NCBI GenBank assembly: GCA_903904605.1
Contig: CAIVDC010000145.1
Coordinates: forward strand, 1 to 54,604
Reading direction: 5' to 3'
Origin: an uncultured Sterolibacterium sp.
GTDB lineage: Bacteria > Pseudomonadota > Gammaproteobacteria > Burkholderiales > Rhodocyclaceae
DNA: 54,604 bases
In this document: piece by piece, positions 46,587-54,462 of the stretch
How the letters are laid out: each line of letters begins with the position of its first letter
Numbering within the stretch: the first letter of the stretch is position 1
Translations under genes and position numbers: made by a program
Notes under the pieces: model-generated
Seen by the model: only the letters and a program-made list of their open reading frames with translations
What the model was told of the DNA's origin: nothing
The model's database searches: none

Positions 46587-47048
46587 ATGAATGCGAGAGC
46601 CGCCGCAAGACAGGCTGCGATCCTGTCGTTGTTCTGCTTCTGCCTATCCGGCTCCGCCCTCGCGGCGCTGGGCGAGGGCGAGGCGTCGATTGCGCTCGAC
46701 CAGGCGCAGATGAAGGCGACGCGCCGCGTCGTCGCTGCCTCACAATACACGGTGCATGAAATCCAGACATCTGCCGGGACCATGGTCAGGGAATATGTCT
46801 CGTTGGACGGACTGGTTTTTGCCGTGTCCTGGAAAGGGCCGTTGATGCCCGATCTGCAGCAGGTGCTGGGCGGCTACTTTGCCGCCTACCGGGCGGCGGG
46901 CAGGAGCCAGCTCGTCAGGCGGGGTTCCTTGCGGCTGCAGCAACCCGGACTGGTCGTGCACTCGGGCGGGCGCATGCGGGCTTTTTCCGGCCTCGCCTAT
47001 CTCCCCCAGCAACTGCCCGCGAACGTCACGGCCGATGAACTCCAGTAG
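46587..47048 (+). CDS. DUF2844-type exported protein
   Basis: A 153-residue protein with a signal peptide (AAILSLFCFCLSGSALA/ALGEG). The mature part has the DUF2844 pattern: ALGEGEASIALDQAQMKATR at the start, then YTVHEIQTSAGTMVREYVS and GLVFAVSWKGPLMPDL. The family is known mainly from beta- and gammaproteobacteria and usually sits next to DUF3443, as here. Function unknown. No ribosome-binding site is visible; a TATAGT at 46573-46578 just upstream raises the possibility of a nearly leaderless mRNA. Confidence 0.85.
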   Translation: MNARAAARQAAILSLFCFCLSGSALAALGEGEASIALDQAQMKATRRVVAASQYTVHEIQTSAGTMVREYVSLDGLVFAVSWKGPLMPDLQQVLGGYFAAYRAAGRSQLVRRGSLRLQQPGLVVHSGGRMRAFSGLAYLPQQLPANVTADELQ

Positions 47049-48273
47049 CGGTCAGGGCATGCCGGGATGGGCGCTGGCCATCGCCCTGGCTGTTGCTCTG
47101 GCCACGGGCGGCTGCGGCGGAGGCGGCGGCAGTGGCGGCAGTGGCGGAACCCCTTCGTCGCCGGCAAGTTCCGCTCAGACTGCCGCGCAGAATGTGCTGC
47201 CGATAGTCGTCGATGCCGGCCCGGCCAACACCATCAACGTTCCCTTTGTCAGCGTCACTCTCTGCACGCCGGGCACCAGCCTGTGCCAGACCATCGACCA
47301 TGTGCTCCTCGATACCGGCTCGACCGGCCTCAGGATCATGTCCTCGGTCCTTTCCCCTTCGCTCGCCTTGACGCAACAGAAGGCCAGCAATGGCAACCCG
47401 CTCAGCGAATGCATCCAGTTCGCCGACGGCAGCTATATCTGGGGTCCGGTGAAGGCGGCCGATGTCGCGCTGGGCGGCGAGTCGGTGATGTCACTGGCGA
47501 TCCAGGTCATCGGCGATCCGGGTTTCGCCAACGTTCCGAGCGGTTGCACGGTCAACGGCGGCCAGGCCCAGAACACCGTCCAACTCTTCGGTGCCAACGG
47601 CATCCTCGGGGTGTCGGCGTTCCAGCAGGACTGTGGCCCTGCCTGCCTTCAGACGCCGCCGCCGTCGGGGACCTACTATGCGTGCGGCACCGCTTGCTCG
47701 GCGATCTCCGTCGCCCTGGCCAATCAGGTTCAGAATCCGGTCGGCCTCTTGGCGAGCGACAACAACGGGGTCCTCGTCCAACTGCCCGCCGTAGCCGCGG
47801 CGGGTGCCGCGACGGTCAGCGGTTCACTGATCCTCGGCATAGGCACCCGGGCCAACAACGCCTTGGGCAATGCCGTGGTGTTCGGACTTGACCCGAACAG
47901 CGGAACCCTGACCACCGTGTTCAACAACAAGAGCTATAGCGGCAGCTTCATCGACAGCGGCTCCAATGGATTGTTCTTTCCGGATGCGGCGATACCTGTT
48001 TGCAGCAGCGGCTTTTTCTGCCCGGCGTCCACCCTGCAGCTCTCGGCGACCAACAAGGGAGTGAATGGCGCCAGCGGCGCGGTGAGTTTCACCGTGGCCA
48101 ATGCCGACACCCTGATGGCGACCGGCAATACCGCCTTCAGCACGCTCGCCGGGTCGTCGTTCGGCAGTCCCTCCTTCGACTGGGGCTTGCCTTTCTTTTT
48201 CAACCGCAGCGTGTTCACCGCCATCGAGAACAGGGCCACGCCCGGCGGCAGCGGGCCGTATGTCGCTTATTAG
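47035..48273 (+). CDS. DUF3443-type probable lipoprotein with two aspartyl-protease-like motifs
   Basis: A 412-residue protein starting inside the DUF2844 gene (14-base overlap). The N-terminal hydrophobic stretch ends ALATGGC, so Cys27 may be lipidated, although the lipobox is not ideal. A Gly/Ser-rich linker follows. The body has two D-[ST]-G-S motifs, Asp93 in LLDTGSTGLR and Asp307 in FIDSGSNGLFF, each in a hydrophobic context as in pepsin-fold aspartic proteases, separated by about 214 residues. Numerous Cys pairs fit an extracytoplasmic protein. The family call is by pattern; proteolytic activity is an inference. Confidence 0.82.
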   Translation: MNSSSGQGMPGWALAIALAVALATGGCGGGGGSGGSGGTPSSPASSAQTAAQNVLPIVVDAGPANTINVPFVSVTLCTPGTSLCQTIDHVLLDTGSTGLRIMSSVLSPSLALTQQKASNGNPLSECIQFADGSYIWGPVKAADVALGGESVMSLAIQVIGDPGFANVPSGCTVNGGQAQNTVQLFGANGILGVSAFQQDCGPACLQTPPPSGTYYACGTACSAISVALANQVQNPVGLLASDNNGVLVQLPAVAAAGAATVSGSLILGIGTRANNALGNAVVFGLDPNSGTLTTVFNNKSYSGSFIDSGSNGLFFPDAAIPVCSSGFFCPASTLQLSATNKGVNGASGAVSFTVANADTLMATGNTAFSTLAGSSFGSPSFDWGLPFFFNRSVFTAIENRATPGGSGPYVAY

Positions 48274-48329
48274 AAGGTAGAAGGCCGGCGACCAGCGCGG
48301 CATTTATCAAGACCGGAGACCATGACCCG

Positions 48330-49370
48330 ATGAAAATCGATGACAAGTTCGGCTCGCGCCGCGAGTTTCTCGCCGGCGCCGCCGCGGCCACGCTGGCCGC
48401 GGCGACATTGCCCGTTGCCCCGGCCAGCGCCCAGACGCTGCGGACCGACGGGCTTGCCCCGGGCGGCCAGGCCCATTGGACCGTCAAGCGCGTCGCCGGC
48501 GAAGACGTCCGCCTGTTCATGTGGCGCAAGGCCTCGCCGGGCGGCGCGGCGCCGCGCGGCACCATCGTGTTCGTGCATGGTTCGTCGGTATCCTCGACAC
48601 CGGTGTTCGACCTGCAGATACCGGGGCACCCGGAGTCCTCGACCATGGACTGGTTCGCGCGACTGGGCTACGACACCTGGTGCTTCGACTGCGAAGGCTA
48701 TGGCCGCTCGGACAAGGCCCGCGCCGTCAATGCCGATGTCGCCTGCGGCGCGGATGATCTCGCCGCGGTCAGCGAGTACATCATGAAAGCGACGGGCGGG
48801 GCGAAGCTACTGGTCTACGGTTCGTCATCGGGGGCGCTGCGCGCCGCCCTGTTCGCGCAGCGCCATCCCGAGCGCGTCGCCCGTCTGGCCCTCGATGCCT
48901 TGGTCTGGACCGGCGAAGGCAGCCCGACCCTGGCCGAGCGCAGGAAGCGCCTCGTCCAGTACCGTGCCAACAACCGGCGCCCCATCGACCGCAATATGAT
49001 CCGCAGCATCTTTACCCGCGACCATCCTGGGACCAGCGACCTCACTCTCGTCGAAGCGTTTGCCGATGCCGTGCTGGCCCTCGACACCTCAGTGCCGACC
49101 GGCACCTATATCGACATGTCGGCCAATCTGCCGGTCTGCGATCCGGAGCAGATCAAGGTGCCGACGCTGATCATGCGCGGCCAGTACGACGGCATCGCCA
49201 GCTTCCGCGACCTGAGCAATTTTTTCGAGCGGCTGCCCAATCCGGACAAGCAGTTCATCGTCATGCCTGGCATCGCCCACACCAGCACGCGCTCGAAGAA
49301 CTTTGCGCTGGTCTACCATCTGCTCGATGCCTATTTCAGCCAGCCGGCCCCGGTGTATACCGGTGTCTAG
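48330..49370 (+). CDS. Tat-exported alpha/beta hydrolase
   Basis: A 346-residue hydrolase with a twin-arginine signal (SRREFL at residues 9-14, then AGAAAATLAAATLPVA and PASA/Q). The alpha/beta core has IVFVHGSS, the nucleophile elbow GSSSG, the acid in RGQYDGI and the catalytic His in PGIAHTST. Tat export implies folding, possibly with a cofactor, before transport to the periplasm. The start at 48330 is chosen to place the twin Arg near the N-terminus; GGAG lies 11 bases upstream. The substrate is unknown; esterase or lactonase activity is possible. Confidence 0.88.
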   Translation: MKIDDKFGSRREFLAGAAAATLAAATLPVAPASAQTLRTDGLAPGGQAHWTVKRVAGEDVRLFMWRKASPGGAAPRGTIVFVHGSSVSSTPVFDLQIPGHPESSTMDWFARLGYDTWCFDCEGYGRSDKARAVNADVACGADDLAAVSEYIMKATGGAKLLVYGSSSGALRAALFAQRHPERVARLALDALVWTGEGSPTLAERRKRLVQYRANNRRPIDRNMIRSIFTRDHPGTSDLTLVEAFADAVLALDTSVPTGTYIDMSANLPVCDPEQIKVPTLIMRGQYDGIASFRDLSNFFERLPNPDKQFIVMPGIAHTSTRSKNFALVYHLLDAYFSQPAPVYTGV

Positions 49371-49433
49371 CAGCGATGCTCAGCTAGCCGCCGGCATTCG
49401 CGGCGTTTGCGGGCGCAGAAGCCTGGGGTGTTG

Positions 49434-49461
49434 TTGACAGCGCCGGTGGGCCGGCTATAAT
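49434..49461 (+). promoter_or_regulatory. Consensus promoter of the tRNA-Gly/tRNA-Cys unit
   Basis: TTGACA (49434-49439) and TATAAT (49456-49461) are both perfect, with a 16-base spacer. A GC-rich discriminator (GCGCCCC, 49462-49468) follows, as in stringently controlled stable-RNA promoters. The tRNA-Gly begins 12 bases after the -10. Confidence 0.88.
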
Positions 49462-49473
49462 GCGCCCCTGATC

Positions 49474-49549
49474 GCGGGAGTAGCTCAGTTGGTAGAGCGC
49501 AACCTTGCCAAGGTTGAGGTCGAGAGTTCGAGACTCTTCTCCCGCTCCA
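49474..49549 (+). tRNA. tRNA-Gly(GCC)
   Basis: A 76-base cloverleaf. The acceptor stem is GCGGGAG/CTCCCGC, the D-arm lies around AGCTCAGTTGGTAGAGC, and the anticodon loop CTTGCCAAG has GCC. The T-arm is GAGAGTTCGAGACTCTT, and the 3' CCA is encoded. Confidence 0.97.
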
Positions 49550-49556
49550 GCATACC

Positions 49557-49580
49557 GGAGGGAAGCGCAAGCTTCCCTTC
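49557..49580 (+). other. GNRA-capped hairpin between tRNA-Gly and tRNA-Cys
   Basis: GGAGGGAAGC pairs with GCTTCCCTTC around a GCAA tetraloop, giving 10 pairs with one G-U. It sits in the 61-base spacer of the tRNA transcript. It may guide processing; without a T-run, termination here is unlikely. Confidence 0.5.
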
Positions 49581-49610
49581 ATCGCTTCAAAGCCACTGCT
49601 GATGCGGCTT

Positions 49611-49684
49611 GGCGGGGTAGCAAAGTGGTTATGCAGCGGCCTGCAAAGCCGTCTACGCCGGTTCGATTCCGACCCCCGCCTCCA
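49611..49684 (+). tRNA. tRNA-Cys(GCA)
   Basis: A 74-base cloverleaf. The acceptor stem is GGCGGGG/CCCCGCC, the anticodon loop CCTGCAAAG has GCA, and the T-arm is GCCGGTTCGATTCCGAC with encoded CCA. It is co-transcribed with tRNA-Gly. Confidence 0.97.
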
Positions 49685-49712
49685 CTATTTCCAGCGCTTG
49701 CGCGGCCCCCGT

Positions 49713-49745
49713 CTGCGCAGGATGCTACTGTCGCATCCTGCGCAG
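49713..49745. terminator. Perfect 13-bp inverted repeat at convergent gene ends
   Basis: CTGCGCAGGATGC and GCATCCTGCGCAG are perfectly complementary around a seven-base loop. The hairpin lies 28 bases after tRNA-Cys and covers the last codons and stop of the DUF2867 gene on the other strand. It could terminate both units, although no T-run follows on either side. Confidence 0.6.
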
Positions 49746-50240
49746 CAGCGACGGCACCATGAGCGTGTGCACGGGCCAGACAAACAGCATGTAGGCGTGG
49801 CCCAGCAGGTTGAAGTTGCGGATCACCGTTGACATCACCGCGACAGTATTTCCCTGGGCGTTCATCGTCTTGCAGAGAGAGACTTTCGCCTCCAGATGTT
49901 TGTCGGATTCGAGGAGAATCACTTCGCGTTCCGACAGGAACAAGATGGAAAATATCCCGACCCGGTCGCCGACCCGATACGACCCTGGTTGCCGCTCGGC
50001 GTCGACATTGCCCAGGTTTCCGAGCGACTTCAGGCCGAACATGGCGACAGCCCGGTTTCTGAAAGCCATCAGCAGGTTGATCCAGCCCGGGGTCTGTGCC
50101 GCGATATCGATGTAGATTTCCAACGCCGAGCGCTGGCTTCCGCCTATGGTCACGGCAAAGGCATCGGACAAATGCGCTCCGGCAAGATGCTTGCCGATTT
50201 CGCTGCCCTTCGGGATCTCGCTGCTTGTAATCCTTGTCAC
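49725..50240 (-). CDS. DUF2867-type protein
   Basis: A 171-residue protein from a GTG start with GGGGA upstream. The pattern HLSDAFAVTIGGS, ALEIYIDIAAQTPGWINLLM and FRNRAVAMFGLKSLG fits DUF2867, a family of small proteins with no established function, some fused to NAD-binding epimerase-like domains. It follows the amidohydrolase gene by 30 bases. Its 3' end lies inside the 13-bp inverted repeat. Confidence 0.75.
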   Translation of the reverse strand: MTRITSSEIPKGSEIGKHLAGAHLSDAFAVTIGGSQRSALEIYIDIAAQTPGWINLLMAFRNRAVAMFGLKSLGNLGNVDAERQPGSYRVGDRVGIFSILFLSEREVILLESDKHLEAKVSLCKTMNAQGNTVAVMSTVIRNFNLLGHAYMLFVWPVHTLMVPSLLRRMRQ

Positions 50241-50270
50241 GACTGCCGTCCCCCAGCTATTCCGTCGGCT

Positions 50271-51338
50271 TCAAGCCCTGAGGTTGGGCAGGATGGCCAG
50301 TGCGTTGTCGCGCTCGATCAGCTTCAGTTCGCTCGAGTTGAAAATGCCGGCCAGCCCCTTCACGTGCTCTTCCGAAGTGCGGTAGGGGTAATCGGTGCCG
50401 AACACGATCTGCGAAGTCGTCACCATCCGGCTCAATGCGGCCATGTTGATCGGATTGGAGACCTGGGCGGTGTCGTAATGGAAGCGCCGGATCTCGGCCA
50501 TCACGTTATCGCCGGTGAAGCCCCTGGACTTGAAGGCAGGCATCGATACCACCCAGTTCGTGAGCCGGTCGGTCACCGCCGGCAGCGTGCCGCCCCCGTG
50601 CGAGAAGATGAAGTTGACGTCCCGGTATGTCGCCGAGGTTCCCGAGAAGATCAGGCTGGCGATGGTGCGCGTGGTGTCGGTGGCCCATTCGATGGCCCCC
50701 GTGGGCACGCCGCCGGCGAGGTTGAGGCAACAGGCTGGATCGTTCGGATGGGTGTAGGCGGTGGCCTTGCGGCGATCGAGTTCCGCCAGCACCGGTGCGA
50801 ACGTTTTGTCGCCGAGGTACTTGCCGTCGTAGCTGGTCATGAAGGCAACCCCGTCGCACTTCAACACGTCGAAAGCGTAGGCGATTTCCTTCAGCGTCTC
50901 GTCCACATGCGGCATCGGCAGGAGCGCGAACACACCGAAGCGGCCCGGATAGTCCTGGCTCAGTTTGCATGCATATTCGTTGGCGGCACGGGCGATTTCG
51001 GCCGCCTCCTTCGGCCCGAGGAAGCTCACGGCCGGCATGGTCGGCGAGGTGATCGACGTGGCCACCCCGGCGCGGTCCATGTCGTCGAGCGAGCGCTGCA
51101 CGGTCCAGTTGTTGACGGGCGGCGAGTCGAGCTTGGCCTTCTTCAGCGCGGCGACCCAGACCGGCGGCGAGATGTGGTGGTGCACGTCGATGCGATGTGG
51201 CGCAACCCGCTCGGCGGACGCCGCAATGCCGCTGGCCGAAAGCGCGCCCATGGCCCCTACGGCCCCCATGGCGCCGAGGAATTCGCGCCGGGAGGTGCGT
51301 GGGTGGCAATCGCAATTCAGGAGCCTGCTGTTGTTCAT
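50271..51338 (-). CDS. Tat-exported amidohydrolase (ACMSD-like metal-dependent hydrolase)
   Basis: A 355-residue amidohydrolase-fold protein. ATG 51338 has an excellent GGAGGAAGA site. A twin-arginine signal (SRREFLG, residues 16-22) precedes a repetitive GAMGAVGAMGALSASG stretch. The metal motif DVHHHI (His53, His55) follows, then AYTHPNDPA with a further His, FIFSHGGG and the terminal Asp in VFGTDYPY. The order of motifs resembles amidohydrolase-2 decarboxylases such as ACMSD and gamma-resorcylate decarboxylase, which are normally cytoplasmic; the Tat signal is therefore notable. The substrate is unknown. Confidence 0.88.
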   Translation of the reverse strand: MNNSRLLNCDCHPRTSRREFLGAMGAVGAMGALSASGIAASAERVAPHRIDVHHHISPPVWVAALKKAKLDSPPVNNWTVQRSLDDMDRAGVATSITSPTMPAVSFLGPKEAAEIARAANEYACKLSQDYPGRFGVFALLPMPHVDETLKEIAYAFDVLKCDGVAFMTSYDGKYLGDKTFAPVLAELDRRKATAYTHPNDPACCLNLAGGVPTGAIEWATDTTRTIASLIFSGTSATYRDVNFIFSHGGGTLPAVTDRLTNWVVSMPAFKSRGFTGDNVMAEIRRFHYDTAQVSNPINMAALSRMVTTSQIVFGTDYPYRTSEEHVKGLAGIFNSSELKLIERDNALAILPNLRA

Positions 51339-51450
51339 TCTTCCTCCGAAGGTAATGGCGATATCACTCATGAATGCGCGCCGTCCGCGAGTGTCGTCGA
51401 TGGTCCGTCGGCGCAGCGCGCAGCTTACTATAGCCGCTTCGGATTTGGAG

Positions 51451-51480
51451 TATATTGTGCGTCGTGGCGCTTCATGAAGC
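51451..51480 (+). promoter_or_regulatory. -10 element and palindrome upstream of the ene-reductase gene
   Basis: TATATT (51451-51456) can serve as a -10; no good -35 is seen. A perfect 12-bp palindrome GCTTCATGAAGC (51469-51480) follows and could be an operator. It lies 36 bases before the ATG of the ene-reductase gene, in the divergent gap (51339-51516) shared with the amidohydrolase gene. Confidence 0.4.
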
Positions 51481-51516
51481 CGGATAACCGAATCATTTCT
51501 TGGGATTAACAACAAT

Positions 51517-52593
51517 ATGTCGCTGCTATTTTCCGCAACAACGCTGGGCTCGCTGAAGCTGCAGAATCGTCTGGTCATGGCGCCGATGACGCGCAATCGT
51601 TCCCCCGGCAATCTGCCGAACGATTCGGTGGTGGAGTATTACGCTCAGCGCGCGAGCGCCGGTCTGATCATTACCGAAGGCACTTCGCCTTCACCCAATG
51701 GGCTGGGCTATGCGCGGATACCGGGAATTTTTTCCGCGGCGCAGGTGACGGAATGGAAGCGGGTGACCGATGCCGTTCACGCAAAGGGCGCAAAGATGTT
51801 CATGCAGTTCATGCACACCGGCCGGATCGGCCATGAGCTCAATCTGCCGCCCGGCGCCCGGCTGCTGGCGCCGTCGGCAGTCGCGGCCGCAGGCTCGATC
51901 CACACCGATGCCGAGGGCATGAAGCCGCACCCGGTGCCGCAGGCAATGACCGAGGCGGATATCGCGACGACGACCGGCGAGTTCGTCCAGGCGGCGAAGA
52001 ACGCCCTGGCGGCAGGCTGCGACGGCGTCGAGTTGCACGGGGCGAACGGTTATCTGCTCGAACAGTTCATCCGGCCGAATTCGAATCAGCGTACGGATCG
52101 TTACGGCGGTCCTATCGAGAACCGGGCGCGCTTTGTCCTCGAGGTCGTCGATGCGGTGATCGCAGCCATCGGCAAGGACAAGGTCGGGATACGCCTGTCG
52201 CCCTTTGGCGTGTTCAACGACATGCCGGTCTACGATGCGCTGGAAGCGGACTACACCTATCTCGCGCAGCAGCTCAATCTCCGCGGGCTGCTCTACATCC
52301 ATCTGGTCGATCATTCACCGATGGGTGCGCCGCCGGTGCCCGAGTCCATCAAGGCGATGTTTCGCAGCGTGTTCAAGGGCAGCCTGATTCTCGTCGGCGG
52401 CTACGACGCGGCCCGCGCCGAGAGCGATCTGGCCGCGGGCAAGTGCGACCTCATCGCCGTGGGCCGTCCGTTCCTTGCCAACCCGGATCTGCCTGCCCGC
52501 TGGAAGTCCGGCGCCGCGCTGAATGCGCCGGACTTCGCGACGTTCTACGCGGGCGGCGCGAAGGGCTATACCGACTACCCGACGCTCGCCTAG
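51517..52593 (+). CDS. Old-yellow-enzyme-type alkene reductase
   Basis: A 358-residue FMN-dependent ene-reductase. It starts LFSATTLGSLKLQNRLVMAP and has the substrate-binding pair His174/Asn177 in VELHGANGYLLEQFIRP, the NQRTDRYGGPIENRARF signature, and the phosphate-binding GGYDAARAESDLAAG with VGRPFLANPDL. Family members (NemA, XenB, OPR) reduce activated C=C bonds or nitro compounds with NADPH. No ribosome-binding site is obvious before ATG 51517. It is divergent from the amidohydrolase gene. Confidence 0.94.
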   Translation: MSLLFSATTLGSLKLQNRLVMAPMTRNRSPGNLPNDSVVEYYAQRASAGLIITEGTSPSPNGLGYARIPGIFSAAQVTEWKRVTDAVHAKGAKMFMQFMHTGRIGHELNLPPGARLLAPSAVAAAGSIHTDAEGMKPHPVPQAMTEADIATTTGEFVQAAKNALAAGCDGVELHGANGYLLEQFIRPNSNQRTDRYGGPIENRARFVLEVVDAVIAAIGKDKVGIRLSPFGVFNDMPVYDALEADYTYLAQQLNLRGLLYIHLVDHSPMGAPPVPESIKAMFRSVFKGSLILVGGYDAARAESDLAAGKCDLIAVGRPFLANPDLPARWKSGAALNAPDFATFYAGGAKGYTDYPTLA

Positions 52594-52612
52594 GACTGCG
52601 CCCAGGGGGAAC

Positions 52613-52639
52613 GACTGGGCCGGCGAAGCCGGCTCAGTC
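52613..52639. terminator. Hairpin between convergent ene-reductase and Bug-receptor genes
   Basis: GACTGGGCCGGC pairs with GCCGGCTCAGTC around a GAA loop, giving 12 pairs with one G-U. It begins 20 bases after the ene-reductase stop and covers the last bases of the convergent gene. No T-run follows. Confidence 0.5.
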
Positions 52640-53596
52640 CATGGTCTTGATGTTGCTTGCCTTGGCCACCGCGCTCCAGCGCGCGAGGTCGGAGGCGATT
52701 ACCTTGGCGAACTCCTCCGAAGTTGACCCCGCCGGGGTGACGTTGATCGAAGCCATGCGCTCGCGCAATTCCGGCAGTCTGACGATGCGCTGGATTTCTC
52801 CCTCGAGTTTCTTGATCACGGCGGCAGGAGTTCCCGCCGGCGCGAGCAGTCCCCCCCAGTACTGGATTTCCAGGTCGGGGTAACCGATCTCGGCCATGGT
52901 CGGGACATTCGGCATGGAGGCCAGCCGGCTATGCGAAGTGACGGCCAGCGCGCGCAATTTGCCGCCGGCGAGCAGAGCGGCGGCCGGGCCGGTGTCGGCC
53001 ATGGCCCACTGGACGCTACCGGAGAGGACCGCGGTGATGGATTCATTGGTACCCTTGTACTGAATGAATTCGGCCTGGGTCTTGGTCTTGATCTTGAACA
53101 GTTCGGAGGCGAACTGGAAGGCGGCACCCGAGCCGGAGTAGTTGGACTTGTCCGGATGGGCCTTCATGTAAGCGACCAGGTCCTGCACGTTCTGGATGGG
53201 CTCGGCCGGATTGACCACCAGGACCAGCGGGAAGGTGGCGATCATGGAGATCGGGACGAAGTCGCGCAGAGGCGAATACGGAAGCTTCGAATAGAGAATG
53301 GGATTGAACACCAGGTTGCCGGTGGGCGAGAAGAGCAGGGTGTAGCCGTCGGCCGGGGCCTTGGCGACGAAGCTGGTGGCAATGATGCCGGCCGCACCGG
53401 TCTTGTTTTCAATGATCACCGGCTGGTCCAGGCTCTGGGATAGTTTCTGGCCGACCAGCCGCGCCAGGGTGTCCATGCCGCCGCCGGCAGCCTGTCCGAT
53501 GATGATGTGGATCGGCTTGTTCGGGTAGGCCTGTGCCGATGCCGGCGGGATAGAGACGCAGCCGACGGCCAGCGCGACGAGGATACGGATGAACAT
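52634..53596 (-). CDS. Bug-family tripartite tricarboxylate transporter receptor
   Basis: A 320-residue periplasmic receptor. The signal peptide MFIRILVALAVGCVSIPPASA is cleaved before QAYPNKPIHIIIGQAAGGGM. The family-typical N-terminal strand and A-G-G-x-D loop are present (GGGMDTLARLVGQKL), followed by ENKTGAAGIIATSFVAKAPADGYTLLF. Bug proteins are greatly expanded in Burkholderiales and often occur without TctA/TctB, as here. The ligand is probably a carboxylate. GGGAGG lies upstream of the ATG. Confidence 0.94.
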   Translation of the reverse strand: MFIRILVALAVGCVSIPPASAQAYPNKPIHIIIGQAAGGGMDTLARLVGQKLSQSLDQPVIIENKTGAAGIIATSFVAKAPADGYTLLFSPTGNLVFNPILYSKLPYSPLRDFVPISMIATFPLVLVVNPAEPIQNVQDLVAYMKAHPDKSNYSGSGAAFQFASELFKIKTKTQAEFIQYKGTNESITAVLSGSVQWAMADTGPAAALLAGGKLRALAVTSHSRLASMPNVPTMAEIGYPDLEIQYWGGLLAPAGTPAAVIKKLEGEIQRIVRLPELRERMASINVTPAGSTSEEFAKVIASDLARWSAVAKASNIKTMD

Positions 53597-53750
53597 GATG
53601 CCTCCCTGGTTGAGCGATTGTTCTACGCGCTTGATGGTAACCCGGCATCCCCGGCTTGTCTAACCCCGCTCGGACGCTTGGCGCCGACTAGCGTCGCCGG
53701 AGCGCGCCGGCAGAGCGCCCGCGCGCCACATGATAAACTTGGCGGTCGCT

Positions 53751-53835
53751 GCCCGAGTGATGAAATTGGTAACCATAGCAGACTTAAAATCTGCCGGCGC
53801 AAGCCTTACCGGTTCGAGTCCGGTCTCGGGCACCA
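53751..53835 (+). tRNA. tRNA-Leu(UAA)
   Basis: An 85-base class II tRNA. The acceptor stem is GCCCGAG/CTCGGGC, the anticodon loop ACTTAAAAT carries TAA, the variable arm is long (TGCCGGCGCAAGCC region), and the T-arm is CCGGTTCGAGTCCGG with encoded CCA. A TGATAA -10-like element lies at 53731-53736, without a clear -35. Confidence 0.97.
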
Positions 53836-53871
53836 GTAACGATGCAATCAGTCAGCGTACCTTGCCGAAAG

Positions 53872-54456
53872 TCATTCCGATTCCAGTCTGGCGAGCTCTT
53901 CCAGGGTGTTGATGTTGGCGAAGGCGGCCTCGTCGTCGAAGGCTACCTCGACCACGTCCAGGGTGGAGTACCAGGTATCGACCCGATGGCCGCCGCCATC
54001 GAGAAACGCGGTCAGACTGTCGCGCAGCTCGCGGCGGCAGAGTGCGAAGACCAATTGCGCCCGACCGCCGCTTTGCGCCACCGCCAGTTGCGCTCCGGAC
54101 TCGATCAAGCCTGCCTGCAGCCTGGCCACCAGATCGAGCGGCAGGAAAGGCGAGTCGCAGGGCGCACTGACCAGCAGGGGCGTGGCGCAGGCGGAAAAAC
54201 CCGCGTGCAGGCCGGCGAGCGGTCCGGCGAACCCGGCCACGGCATCGGCGATCACCGGATGGCCGAAGGCCGCATAAGCGTCGAAGTTCTGGTTGGCGTT
54301 GATGATCAGGCGATCGACCTGCGGCGCCAGGCGTTCAAGCACATGCGCCACCAGAGGCTTGCCGCGAAATGGCCGCAAGCCCTTGTCGCCGCCGCCCATG
54401 CGGCGCGCCAGGCCGCCGGCGAGAATCAGTCCGGTGATCTTGATGTCGCTGTGCAA
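53872..54456 (-). CDS. mobA: Molybdenum cofactor guanylyltransferase
   Basis: A 194-residue MobA that adds GMP to molybdopterin for bis-MGD enzymes. The nucleotide-binding motif GLILAGGLARRMGGGDKGL occupies residues 9-27. DRLIINANQN, GFAGPLAGLHAGF and VSAPCDSPFLP follow in family order. The start is a TTG at 54456; no ATG precedes the conserved motif. It lies six bases after the stop of an unrecognised gene, suggesting an operon. It implies molybdoenzymes elsewhere in the genome. Confidence 0.93.
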   Translation of the reverse strand: MHSDIKITGLILAGGLARRMGGGDKGLRPFRGKPLVAHVLERLAPQVDRLIINANQNFDAYAAFGHPVIADAVAGFAGPLAGLHAGFSACATPLLVSAPCDSPFLPLDLVARLQAGLIESGAQLAVAQSGGRAQLVFALCRRELRDSLTAFLDGGGHRVDTWYSTLDVVEVAFDDEAAFANINTLEELARLESE

Positions 54457-54462
54457 GCGATT

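Noticed and set aside
49685-53750. Integrative element inserted at a tRNA.
   Set aside because: No integrase, no duplicated tRNA 3' end and no direct repeat were found; the split tRNA operon is reported but not called a mobile element.
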